From Streptomyces sp. CB02058 (lineage in GTDB: Bacteria; Actinomycetota; Actinomycetes; Streptomycetales; Streptomycetaceae): a DNA stretch of 64,000 nucleotides. The notes beneath the pieces were generated by a model. It was not told the origin of the DNA, made no database searches, and worked only from the letters and a program-made list of their open reading frames with translations. The translations under genes and the position numbers were made by a program. Numbering within the stretch: the first letter of the stretch is position 1; every line of letters starts with the position of its first letter. Location of the stretch: contig NZ_LIPG01000008.1 of assembly GCF_001905505.1 (NCBI RefSeq), positions 186,001 through 250,000 of the forward strand, given 5' to 3'. Positions 1-7,735 of this stretch are shown in pieces.

Positions 1-1
1 C

Positions 2-73
2 GTGCAGAGCCTGCTCGTCCTGTTCGTCGCCGCGGCCATGTTCACCACCACACGTGACAGGAGCGGCTCATGA
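2..73 (+). CDS. ABC transporter permease, C-terminal fragment (cut by window edge)
   Basis: Only the last 23 codons of this gene are inside the window; they read VQSLLVLFVAAAMFTTTRDR followed by SGS and a TGA stop. The hydrophobic stretch followed by a charged tail is what closes a membrane permease. Its TGA overlaps the ATG of the next permease (ATGA), so the two are translationally coupled. In BmpA/YufNOPQ-type nucleoside importers two permeases follow each other in this way, so this is inferred to be the first of the pair. The rest of the transporter (lipoprotein, ATPase) would lie to the left of the window. Confidence 0.75.
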   Translation: MQSLLVLFVAAAMFTTTRDRSGS

Positions 74-993
74 GTGCCGTCGTGGAGGAGCTCGCCTCCG
101 GTGGGGTGCGCCTGGCCGTACCCCTGCTGCTGGCCTCGTCGGGGGAGCTGCTGAGCGAACGCGCCGGCGTGCTCAACCTCTCCGTCGAGGGCATGATGCT
201 GACCGGCGCCTTCGCGGGCGCGGCCGGCGCCCTGGCCTCGGGGAGCGCGGAGGTGGGCGTGCTGGCGGCCCTCGTCGCCGGGCTGCTCTTCGCGGGCCTC
301 CAGGCGCTGCTCAGCGTCGTCCTGCGCGCCGACCAGATCGTCACGGGCATCACGGCGAACGCCCTGGCCCTCGGCGCGACGACCTACGGTTCGCGCGTGC
401 TGTTCGGCGACGGGTCGGCCGACTCGGTGCCCGGGTTCGACCCGGTCGCCGTGCCCCTCCTGCACGACATCCCCGTCCTCGGCCCCGCCCTCTTCGAGCA
501 GACCGCGCTCGGTTACGCCGCCTTCCTCGTCGCCGGTGGCCTCGCCCTGGCTTTCAGCAGGCGTACGGGGTGGGGTCTCGCGGTCGACGCGATCGGTGAG
601 GACGCGACCACCGCGGACCGCTGCGGCCTTCCGGTGCGGACCGTACGGTTCGCCGCAGTGCTGCTGACCGGCGCCGTATCGGGCCTGGCGGGGGCGCAGT
701 TGGCCCTGTCGGAGGTGCACGCCTTCAGCGACAACATGACCGGCGGCATCGGCTATCTCGCCGTCGTCGCGGTGATCGCGGGCCGCTGGCGGGCCTGGCC
801 CACGATCGTGGCCTGTCTCTTCTTCGGTGTGGCGCAGTCGCTCCAGTTCGTGGCGCCCGCGCTGGGACTGCACCTGTCCGCGCCGCTCCTGACGACACTT
901 CCGTACGTCATCGCGCTGCTGGCGGTGAGCGGCCTCGTCGGCCGCAGCCGGGCGCCCTCGGGGCTGACCGTCCCCTTCCTGCGCGGCAGCTGA
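70..993 (+). CDS. ABC transporter permease, BmpA/nucleoside type (BPD_transp_2 family)
   Basis: This 307-residue integral membrane protein has about eight to nine hydrophobic segments. Family-typical features are LLLASSGELLSERAGVLNLS near residue 20, then the EGMMLTGAF stretch, the FGVAQSLQ region and a late LLTTLPYVIALLAV segment. The N-terminal GELLSERAGVLNLSVEG signature is shared by the YufQ/NupQ-like permeases that import nucleosides or related bases with a BmpA-type lipoprotein. It overlaps the upstream permease by ATGA. The next gene, an ornithine cyclodeaminase homologue, lies 88 bases downstream on the same strand and could be co-transcribed. The exact substrate cannot be read from the sequence. 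Confidence 0.88.
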   Translation: MSAVVEELASGGVRLAVPLLLASSGELLSERAGVLNLSVEGMMLTGAFAGAAGALASGSAEVGVLAALVAGLLFAGLQALLSVVLRADQIVTGITANALALGATTYGSRVLFGDGSADSVPGFDPVAVPLLHDIPVLGPALFEQTALGYAAFLVAGGLALAFSRRTGWGLAVDAIGEDATTADRCGLPVRTVRFAAVLLTGAVSGLAGAQLALSEVHAFSDNMTGGIGYLAVVAVIAGRWRAWPTIVACLFFGVAQSLQFVAPALGLHLSAPLLTTLPYVIALLAVSGLVGRSRAPSGLTVPFLRGS

Positions 994-1081
994 CCGGCGG
1001 CCGGACGGCCCGCGGCCGACCGGCCGCCGGCCGGACCGCCACGACTCCCACGATTCCCCTTGAGGACAGAGGACTTACGAG

Positions 1082-2077
1082 ATGACGCTGATCCTGACCC
1101 GCTCCGACATCACCGCCCTGCTCGCCGACGTGGGCGAGGAGATCGAGGCGGCGGTGGCGGAGTGCCACCTGGATCTCGCCCTGGGCAGGGCCGTCCTGCC
1201 GCCCCCTCCGGCCATGCCGTTCCCGGGGTCGGACGGGACCTTCCTCGCGATGGCTTCCGCCTCCGCCCCGGCCGGTCTCGCCACCGTGAAGCTGCTGGCC
1301 GACCTCCCCGCCAACCGCGCCCTGGGGCTGCCCGTGCAGCGTTCGTCGGTCCTCGCGGTGTCCGCCGGGACGGGGGCGTGCGAGGCGCTCCTCGACGGCG
1401 CCGGGATCACCCGTGCGAGGACCGCGGCCGCCACCGCGGTCGCCACCCGGGCCCTCGCCCGGCAGGACTCCCGTGTCCTGGGGCTCGTCGGCACCGGGCC
1501 GCTGGCCCGCGCCCACGCCCTCGCCCTGCTGCCGGGCCGCGCCTACGAACGGGTGGTGCTGTGGGGCCGCCACCCCGGCCGGAGCGCGGAACTGGCCACC
1601 TGGATCACGGAGGAGCTCGGTGTGGAGGCGAGCGTGCTGTCCGGGCCGCGCGCCGTGGCGGAGTCCTCGGACGTCCTGTGCACGCTGACGCCGTCCCGGG
1701 AACCGCTCGTCGAGGGTGCGTGGCTCTCCCCCGGCCAGCACATCAACGCCGTCGGCGCCCCGCCGCGCCCCGACCACCGGGAGATCGACACGGCGGGCGT
1801 GGTGCGCTGCCGGATCGTCGTCGACGCCTGGTCCACGGCCCGCGCCAAGTCCGGAGAGGTCCTGATCCCGCTCGCCGAGGGCGCGCTCACCGAGGACGAC
1901 TTCCGCTGTGAACTCGGCGAGGTACTCGCGGGAGTGAAGCCCGGCCGCACCTCGGACACCGAGCTCACGCTGTTCGACTCGGTGGGCGTCGGCCTCCAGG
2001 ACCTGGCCGTGGCCCGGCTGCTGATCGACGCCGCACGGGTGCGGAACGTGGGGACCGTGATCGAACTCAGCGGCTGA
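1082..2077 (+). CDS. Ornithine cyclodeaminase / mu-crystallin family protein
   Basis: A 331-residue soluble protein of the family of NAD(P)-dependent enzymes that act on amino acids or imines (ornithine cyclodeaminase, alanine dehydrogenase, ketimine reductases, mu-crystallin). A Rossmann signature, LGLVGTGPLARAHALAL, lies near residue 137, and the late INAVGAPPRPDHREID stretch is family-typical. The ATG follows an AGAGGAC Shine-Dalgarno-like sequence. It follows a nucleoside-type ABC transporter, so it may process an imported nitrogen compound, but that is inference. The family is functionally mixed, so the substrate is left open. Confidence 0.82.
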   Translation: MTLILTRSDITALLADVGEEIEAAVAECHLDLALGRAVLPPPPAMPFPGSDGTFLAMASASAPAGLATVKLLADLPANRALGLPVQRSSVLAVSAGTGACEALLDGAGITRARTAAATAVATRALARQDSRVLGLVGTGPLARAHALALLPGRAYERVVLWGRHPGRSAELATWITEELGVEASVLSGPRAVAESSDVLCTLTPSREPLVEGAWLSPGQHINAVGAPPRPDHREIDTAGVVRCRIVVDAWSTARAKSGEVLIPLAEGALTEDDFRCELGEVLAGVKPGRTSDTELTLFDSVGVGLQDLAVARLLIDAARVRNVGTVIELSG

Positions 2078-2154
2078 CCCGCGCACGTGACGATCGGCAC
2101 AGGCGGCCGAAAGCCTGTGGTCCGTGCGAGGCCCCGTTCGTTAGCGTGCGGGGC

Positions 2155-2673
2155 ATGAGCACTTCCGACACCACCGGTATCCCGGCCGTCCCCGCGTCCT
2201 CCGAGGCCCACCCCCGTTTCGCCGAAGCCCTCCGGGAGCTGGGCCTCCAGGTCGAGGTACGCCGCTTCCCCGAAGCCACCCGCACCGCTGCAGAGGCCGC
2301 GGCGGCGATCGGCTGCGAGCTCAGCCAGATCACGAAGTCCCTGATCTTCGAGGCGGACGGCGTGCCGGTCCTGGTCCTGATGGACGGCTCCTCCCGGGTG
2401 GACGTGGAGCTCGTACGGACCGAGCTGGGCGCCGGGAAGGTCGGCCGGGCCAGGGCGGACCTGGTCCGGGAGACCACCGGTTACGCGATCGGCGGCGTAC
2501 CGCCCTTCGGGCACCGTACGAAGACGAGGGTGCTGGCCGACCGGGGGCTGCTGGCGCACCCGGTCGTATGGGCTGCGGCGGGCCATCCGCACGCCGTGTT
2601 CCGGATCGAACCCGCCACCCTGATCGAGCTCGCGGGCGGGACCCTGGTGGACGTGCGCGAGCAGTCCGCGTGA
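2155..2673 (+). CDS. YbaK/EbsC-type aminoacyl-tRNA deacylase
   Basis: A 172-residue YbaK/ProX-domain protein. Members hydrolyse mischarged aminoacyl-tRNA (Cys- or Ala-tRNAPro for YbaK and ProXp). Visible family features are GCELSQITKSLIFEADG with the conserved lysine near residue 60, VLVLMDGSSRVD, and the glycine-rich TTGYAIGGVPPFGH segment near residue 110. The first ATG with a plausible leader (MSTSDTTG) is used in preference to a GTG nine bases upstream. The stop overlaps the GTG of the next gene (GTGA), so the two are translationally coupled. Confidence 0.85.
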   Translation: MSTSDTTGIPAVPASSEAHPRFAEALRELGLQVEVRRFPEATRTAAEAAAAIGCELSQITKSLIFEADGVPVLVLMDGSSRVDVELVRTELGAGKVGRARADLVRETTGYAIGGVPPFGHRTKTRVLADRGLLAHPVVWAAAGHPHAVFRIEPATLIELAGGTLVDVREQSA

Positions 2674-3521
2674 CCCCGCTGGTGGCGATGGCCGTCCTGG
2701 CCGCCGCGATCACGCACGCCAGCTGGAACGCCATCGCCCACGCCATCCGCGACCAGCTGCTGTCCTTCACCCTGATCTCCGGCGGCGGGGCGCTGATCGG
2801 CGCCCTGCTGGCCTGCTTCGCGCCTCTGCCGGCCGCCGGTGCCTGGCCGTTCCTGCTGGTCTCGGCGGCTCTGCACGTGGCGTACATGCTGCTGCTGATG
2901 CGCTCGTTCACGCTGGGCGACTTCGGCCAGATGTATCCGATCGCCAGGGGCACGGCCCCGCTGGTGGTGACGGTGCTCGCCGCCGTCTTCGTCGGGGAGC
3001 GCCCGGACGGCTGGGCGACGGCGGGCGTCGCGGTGGCCTCGGCGGGGCTCGTCGGGCTGGCGCTGTGGGGCATCCGCGGCTCTGGGAAGCGTCCGCACGG
3101 ACCGGCGGTCCTGGCGGCCCTGGCCACCGGTCTGGCCATCGCCGGATACACCACGGTCGACGGTGTCGGGGTGCGCGCCTCCGGGACACCGCTGGGCTAC
3201 ATCGCCTGGCTGATGATCCTGGAGGGCGTCGCCATCCCGGCCTACGCGTTCTGGCGGCGCCGGGGACAACTGGTGGGCCAGCTCACCCCGTTCGCCGCTC
3301 GTGGGCTCCTGGGTGCGGCGCTCTCGGTGTCCGCCTACGGCCTCGTCCTGTGGGCGCAGACGAAGGCGCCCCTCGCGCCGATCGCCGCGCTGCGCGAGTC
3401 CTCGATCATCGTCGGCGCCGCGATAGGCACCCTGTTCTTCAAGGAGCGGTTCGGCGCCCCGAGGATCGCGGCGGCCGGTCTGATGGTGGTGGGCATCGGC
3501 CTGATGCTGCACACGAGTTGA
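2670..3521 (+). CDS. EamA-family (DMT) transporter
   Basis: A 283-residue membrane protein with about ten hydrophobic helices in two five-helix halves, as in the drug/metabolite transporter superfamily. The N-terminal AAAITHASWNAIAH and the second-half LRESSIIVGAAIGTLFFKERFG stretches are characteristic of EamA repeats. The GTG start overlaps the stop of the deacylase gene, which decides the start. It probably exports a small metabolite; the substrate is unknown. A strong hairpin lies just after the stop. Confidence 0.85.
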   Translation: MTPLVAMAVLAAAITHASWNAIAHAIRDQLLSFTLISGGGALIGALLACFAPLPAAGAWPFLLVSAALHVAYMLLLMRSFTLGDFGQMYPIARGTAPLVVTVLAAVFVGERPDGWATAGVAVASAGLVGLALWGIRGSGKRPHGPAVLAALATGLAIAGYTTVDGVGVRASGTPLGYIAWLMILEGVAIPAYAFWRRRGQLVGQLTPFAARGLLGAALSVSAYGLVLWAQTKAPLAPIAALRESSIIVGAAIGTLFFKERFGAPRIAAAGLMVVGIGLMLHTS

Positions 3522-3529
3522 GCACGGCC

Positions 3530-3564
3530 GGTGGAGCGGCGGGGTCCGGCCCGGCCGCTCCACC
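3530..3564. terminator. Hairpin terminator between convergent genes
   Basis: The 11-base arms GGTGGAGCGGC and GCCGCTCCACC are perfectly complementary and separated by 13 bases. It starts 8 bases after the EamA gene and ends 17 bases before the stop of the convergent GNAT gene, so it can serve both directions. There is no T-run, as is usual in Streptomyces. Confidence 0.75.
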
Positions 3565-3581
3565 GCTCCGTACGGCAGCGG

Positions 3582-4139
3582 TCACCCGGCGAGCGCGGCC
3601 GGCAGCTCCACGACCACCTCGGTGTCCTCCAGGTCGCCGGTCGGCCGGAAGCCGAGCGAGGTGTAGAGGCGTGCCGCCGCCGTGTTGCCGGGCTCGTAGG
3701 AGAGCCGGATCACCTCGCAGCCCTCGCGCCGCGCCAGCCACCCGGCGAGCGTGCGCACGGCCGCGCGGCCGAGGCCCTTGCCCTGCTCGGAGCCGTCCAC
3801 GAGCATCCCGCCGATCCAGTACGAGCCGTCGTCGTCCCGGGCCCACATCACATGCCCGGTCACGGTCTCGTCCCCGTAGACCGCGAGCGAGTGCCAGGTG
3901 TCCTCGTGCAGGGTCAGCAGCAGATAGCGGGCGGCCAGCGCGGGCGCGTGGTCGCGCTGGCCGTCCAGGGGCGCGATGTCGGCCACCGCACGCCAGTTGC
4001 CGCCGTCGACGCCGCGCAGCGTGACGCGGCGGCCGGTCCGGTCCGCGAGGCCGTGGTCGATGAGGACGTCGTCGGTGCGTGCGGGGCCGGTGTGCGCGTG
4101 GCCGGTGTGTTCGTGGCCGGTGTGTTCGTGGTCGGTCAT
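3582..4139 (-). CDS. GNAT-family N-acetyltransferase with His-rich N-terminal repeat
   Basis: A 185-residue acetyltransferase. The acetyl-CoA loop is MLVDGSEQGKGLGRAAVRTLAGWLA near residues 125-145, followed by the GNAT motif B region YEPGNTAAARLYTSLGFRPTG. The first 20 residues contain a repeated H-T-G-H element (MTDHEHTGHEHTGHAHTG), encoded by short repeats near 4079-4139. This segment could bind metal or may simply be a slipped repeat. The same repeats offer alternative starts, so the true N-terminus may lie inside the run. The acceptor substrate is unknown. Confidence 0.82.
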   Translation of the reverse strand: MTDHEHTGHEHTGHAHTGPARTDDVLIDHGLADRTGRRVTLRGVDGGNWRAVADIAPLDGQRDHAPALAARYLLLTLHEDTWHSLAVYGDETVTGHVMWARDDDGSYWIGGMLVDGSEQGKGLGRAAVRTLAGWLARREGCEVIRLSYEPGNTAAARLYTSLGFRPTGDLEDTEVVVELPAALAG

Positions 4140-4182
4140 CCGGGCAGGCTAGGCAGCCTTCTCCCGCTCCGGCGAACCCTTT

Positions 4183-4971
4183 TCAGGGCTCCTCGGTCAT
4201 CGCCGCGCGGAAACCGGTGTTGACGGCGAGGAGGCCCCCGTCCACCCGCAGCGTCGTGCCGGTGATCCAGGCCGCGTCCGTGGAGGCGAGGAAGGCGACG
4301 GCGGACGCGATGTCCGCCGGTTCGCCGATCCGGCCGAGCGGGTAGAGGGCGCTCGCCCGCGCCAGCGCCGCGTCCCGGCCCGCCCAGGCCTCGGTGCGGA
4401 TCGTGCCCGGCGCGACGAGGTTGACGCGGACACCGCGCGGTCCCGCGTGGCCCGCGAGCGTACGGGTGAGACTCGCGAGGCCCGCCTTCGCGGCGCTGTA
4501 GGCGTGGCCGCCGAAGTCCTGTTCGCCGTTGACCGAGCCGATGTTGACGATGGCGCCCCGGCCGGAGTCCACCAGGTGCGGCAGCGCGGCCCGCGAGCAG
4601 CGGTAGGGGCCGCTCAGCGTGATGTCCAGGGTGCGGGCCCAGGGTTCGTCGGCCTCGTCCTCGAAGAGCGCGGCATCGTCGTGGTTGGCATAGGCGTTGT
4701 TGACCAGCACGTCGAGCCGGCCGAAGGCGCCGGCCGCGTGGGCCACCGCCGCCTCGACCGCCGTCCGGTCGCCCACGTCGCAGGCCAGGGACTCGGCCGT
4801 ACCACCCGCCGCGCGTATCCCGGCCGCCGCCCGCGCGGCACGGTCCCCGTCCAGATCGGTGACCAGGACGGCCGCGCCCTCGGAGGCGAGCCGGTGGGCG
4901 GTGGCCGCGCCGATGCCCTGTCCGGCGCCCGTGACGAGCACGGCGTACCCGTGGAAGCGTGGAGGAGTCAT
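4183..4971 (-). CDS. SDR-family oxidoreductase
   Basis: A 262-residue classical short-chain dehydrogenase/reductase. Its TGAGQGIG cofactor loop is at residues 14-21, NNAYAN is at 91-96, and the catalytic Ser146, Tyr158 and Lys162 sit in NIGSVNG and YSAAK. The end DGGLLAVNTGF is typical. The cofactor loop followed by an Asp near residue 39 (VTDLDGD) suggests NAD preference. The ATG overlaps the stop of the upstream beta-lactamase-fold hydrolase (ATGA), so the two are coupled. The substrate is unknown. Confidence 0.9.
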   Translation of the reverse strand: MTPPRFHGYAVLVTGAGQGIGAATAHRLASEGAAVLVTDLDGDRAARAAAGIRAAGGTAESLACDVGDRTAVEAAVAHAAGAFGRLDVLVNNAYANHDDAALFEDEADEPWARTLDITLSGPYRCSRAALPHLVDSGRGAIVNIGSVNGEQDFGGHAYSAAKAGLASLTRTLAGHAGPRGVRVNLVAPGTIRTEAWAGRDAALARASALYPLGRIGEPADIASAVAFLASTDAAWITGTTLRVDGGLLAVNTGFRAAMTEEP

Positions 4972-6152
4972 AGAACCGACCGTACTGCCCTGACCAGGGC
5001 CTGGGCACGGGGGTCGGCGGTGACTCCCTTCTGCAGACCGTTCGTCACATAACCGAGCGCGATGCCCGTTTCGGGGTCCGCGAAACCCAGGGAGCCGCCC
5101 CTCCCCGGGTGCCCGAAGGAGCCGGGTCCGAGCAGCGGGGCGGCCGGGCCGTGCAGCATGTAGCCCAGGCCGAAACGGGTGTTGACGACCAGGACCCGGT
5201 CCGGGCCCGCGGACTCCTCGGTGCGGGCCAGGGTGAGCGTGGCGGGGGCGAACAGCCGCTGTCCGTCGACCTCGCCGATCATCGCGGCGTAGCAGCGGGC
5301 GAGGCCCCGCGCGGTGGCGACCCCGTTGGACGCGGGGAGTTCGGCGGCGCGGTAGGCCGGGTCGTTCTCGTCGGGGAAGGGGTCGATCGCGCCGAAGGCG
5401 CGCCGGGTGAGGGAGGCCGGGTCGGCGTAGGCCTCGACGACGGAGCGCTTGGGGCGCACCCGCAGCGTGCCGCTGCCCTCGGCCGGCGGGGGTTCGACGG
5501 GCCCGATCCGCCCGATCCGGTGCGCCTCGTCCTCGGGGAGCCCGAACCAGAAGTCCAGGCCGAGCGGCCGGGCGATCTCCTCGGCGATCCAGCGGCCGAT
5601 GGTGCGCCCGGTGACCCTGCGCACCAGTTCGCCGATGAGCCAGCTGTAGGTCTGGGCGTGGTAGCCGTGGTCCGTTCCCGGCTCCCACAGGGGCTGTTGG
5701 GCGGCGACCGCCTGCGGCCCGGAGACCTGGTCGGCCGCCTGCGCGGGGGTCAGCGTGCCGTCGAGCGCGGCCAGTCCGGCGCGGTGGGCGAGGAGATGGC
5801 GTACGAGGACGCGCTCCTTGCCGTTCGCCTTGAACTCCGGCCAGTACGTGCCGACGGGCGCGTCCAGGTCCACCTGCCCGCGCTGGTGCAGCAGCAGCGG
5901 CACGGCGGCGGCGACGCCCTTCCCGGCCGAGCGGACGATCTGCACGGTGTCGACGGCCCAGGGTTCGGCGCCGTCCACGTCTCTCGTGCCGGCCCACAGG
6001 TCGACGACCTTGCGGCCGTGGCGGTAGAGGGCGACGGCCGCTCCCCGCTCCCCGCGCTGTTCGAAGTTACGGACGAAAGCGTCCCGTACCGCCTCGAATC
6101 CCGGCGCCACCGTGCCCCGTACGTCCACGCCTGTTCCCGTGCTCCCGCTCAT
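4968..6152 (-). CDS. Serine hydrolase, beta-lactamase fold (class C / EstB-like)
   Basis: A 394-residue beta-lactamase-family hydrolase without a signal peptide, so probably a cytoplasmic esterase or peptidase rather than an antibiotic-resistance enzyme. The S-x-x-K motif is SAGK at residues 75-78, a Tyr-containing motif lies at QTYSWLIGEL, and HPGRGGSLGF occupies the usual H/K-x-G position. The assigned ATG (MSGSTG) is the second of two in-frame ATGs 15 bases apart; the earlier one at 6167 has no better ribosome-binding site. Its stop overlaps the SDR start, so the two genes form a small operon. Confidence 0.86.
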   Translation of the reverse strand: MSGSTGTGVDVRGTVAPGFEAVRDAFVRNFEQRGERGAAVALYRHGRKVVDLWAGTRDVDGAEPWAVDTVQIVRSAGKGVAAAVPLLLHQRGQVDLDAPVGTYWPEFKANGKERVLVRHLLAHRAGLAALDGTLTPAQAADQVSGPQAVAAQQPLWEPGTDHGYHAQTYSWLIGELVRRVTGRTIGRWIAEEIARPLGLDFWFGLPEDEAHRIGRIGPVEPPPAEGSGTLRVRPKRSVVEAYADPASLTRRAFGAIDPFPDENDPAYRAAELPASNGVATARGLARCYAAMIGEVDGQRLFAPATLTLARTEESAGPDRVLVVNTRFGLGYMLHGPAAPLLGPGSFGHPGRGGSLGFADPETGIALGYVTNGLQKGVTADPRAQALVRAVRSVL

Positions 6153-6205
6153 CCCCCCATGGTGCATCGCGCCGCAGGTGGAACGGGTGCCGGGTCACCA
6201 TCTGT

Positions 6206-6976
6206 TCATGGACGCGGAACGGACACGGAACGCGGGTCGAAGCCGAACGGGAGCTCCAGCCGGTGCCTGCGCATGAGCGCGTCGTCGCAGAGCAGATCCT
6301 GCGTCCGGTCGTCGGCGGCGATCACCCCTTCGCTGAGGATGACGGCGCGCGGGCAGAGTTCGAGGGCGTACGGCAGGTCGTGGGTGACCATCAGCACCGT
6401 GACGTCCAGGGACCGCAGGATGTCCGCGAGTTCACGGCGGGACGCCGGGTCCAGGTTGGAGGAGGGCTCGTCCAGGACGAGGATCTCCGGCTCCATGGCG
6501 AGGACGGTGGCGACGGCGACGCGGCGGCGCTGGCCGAAGGAGAGATGGTGCGGCGGCCGTGCCGCGTACTCCTCCATGCCGACGCGCCGGAGCGCCGTCA
6601 TGACCCGCTCCTCCAGCTGGGGGCCGCGCATGCCGGCCGCGGCGGGCCCGAAGGCGACGTCCTCGCGGACGGTCGGCATGAAGAGCTGGTCGTCGGGGTC
6701 CTGGAAGACGATGCCGACGCGGCGGCGGATCTCGGCGAGGTTCCGCTTCTCGACGGGTGTCCCGGCGACCCGGACGGTGCCGGCTCCGGCGTCGAGGATG
6801 CCGTTGAGGTGGAGGACCAGAGTGGTCTTGCCCGCGCCGTTGGGGCCGAGGAGCGCGACGCGTTCGCCGCGGGCCACGGTCAGATCGACGCCGAAGAGGG
6901 CCTGGTGGCCGTCGGGGTAGGCGTACGCGAGGCCGCTGACCTCCAGGGAGGGCACGGGGGCGGTGGGCAGGCTCAT
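6206..6976 (-). CDS. cbiO: ECF-type metal importer ATPase CbiO
   Basis: A 256-residue ABC ATPase. Walker A is GPNGAGKTT, the Q-loop lies in IVFQDPDDQLF, the signature is LSFGQRRR and Walker B is ILVLDEPSS. The DPDDQLF stretch is diagnostic of energy-coupling-factor ATPases such as CbiO/NikO. The start overlaps the cbiQ stop (ATGA), which chooses ATG 6976 over upstream in-frame ATGs. It powers uptake of Co2+ or Ni2+ with CbiMN and CbiQ; the upstream Nur-like operator favours nickel. Confidence 0.93.
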   Translation of the reverse strand: MSLPTAPVPSLEVSGLAYAYPDGHQALFGVDLTVARGERVALLGPNGAGKTTLVLHLNGILDAGAGTVRVAGTPVEKRNLAEIRRRVGIVFQDPDDQLFMPTVREDVAFGPAAAGMRGPQLEERVMTALRRVGMEEYAARPPHHLSFGQRRRVAVATVLAMEPEILVLDEPSSNLDPASRRELADILRSLDVTVLMVTHDLPYALELCPRAVILSEGVIAADDRTQDLLCDDALMRRHRLELPFGFDPRSVSVPRP

Positions 6977-7734
6977 AGGGTCCATCCCAGCAGACATACG
7001 ACGAGGGCGAGCACGGGGAGTGCCGCGGAGTGCGCCCACTGGGTGCGGGTGGCGGTCACCTCGTCGATCACCGGCATGGTGCCCGTGTAGCCGCGGCTGA
7101 CCATAGCGAGGTGCACGCGCTCACCGCGTTCGTAGGACCGGATGAAGAGGGCGCCCGCCGTCTTGGCGAGGACGCCCCAGTGCCGTACGCCGCGGGCCTC
7201 GAAGCCGCGGGAGCGGCGGGCGACCGACATCCGGCGCAGCTCGTCGGTGACGACGTCGCCGTACCGGATCATGAAGGAGGCGATCTGGACGAGCAGCGGG
7301 GGCAGCCGGAGCCGCTGGAGACCCAGCAGCAGGGACCGCAGGTCGGTCGTGGAGGCGAGGAGCACGGAGGCGGCCACGCCGAGGGTCCCCTTGGCGAGGA
7401 CGTTCCAGGCGCCCCAGAGTCCGGCGACGCTGAGGGAGACGCCGAGCACCTCGGTCTGCTCACCGGGCACCACGAACGGCATGAGCAGCGCGAACGCGAC
7501 GAACGGCACCTCGATGACCAGGCGCTTCAGCAGGAAACCGGCCTGGATGCGGGCCGTCGCGGCGACGGCGGCGAGCAGCGCCGCGTACAGCGCGAAGGCC
7601 CAGACGGCCTCGCGCGGGGTGGACACGACGACCACGACGAAGCCGAGCACGGCCACGAGCTTGCAGTGCGGGGGCAGGGCGTGGACGGGCGAGTGCCCGT
7701 GCCGGTAGAGCTTGTGCGCGTGGCCGGCGCCCAT
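6973..7734 (-). CDS. cbiQ: ECF-type metal importer transmembrane subunit CbiQ
   Basis: A 253-residue membrane protein with several hydrophobic helices. The family's coupling motifs with arginines are visible as ELRRMSVARRSRGFEARG and ERGERVHLAMVSRGYTG; these A-R-G motifs contact the ATPase. It starts one base after the cbiMN stop and overlaps cbiO by four bases, forming a compact cbiMN-Q-O operon. Confidence 0.93.
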   Translation of the reverse strand: MGAGHAHKLYRHGHSPVHALPPHCKLVAVLGFVVVVVSTPREAVWAFALYAALLAAVAATARIQAGFLLKRLVIEVPFVAFALLMPFVVPGEQTEVLGVSLSVAGLWGAWNVLAKGTLGVAASVLLASTTDLRSLLLGLQRLRLPPLLVQIASFMIRYGDVVTDELRRMSVARRSRGFEARGVRHWGVLAKTAGALFIRSYERGERVHLAMVSRGYTGTMPVIDEVTATRTQWAHSAALPVLALVVCLLGWTL

Positions 7735-7735
7735 G

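Noticed and set aside
4968..6152. Beta-lactamase antibiotic resistance gene
   Set aside because: There is no signal peptide, and the S-x-x-K fold is shared by esterases and peptidases; a resistance role is not supported.
3582..6167. Secondary-metabolite cluster around the GNAT, SDR and beta-lactamase-fold genes
   Set aside because: No core biosynthetic enzyme is present; these are common housekeeping or accessory families.
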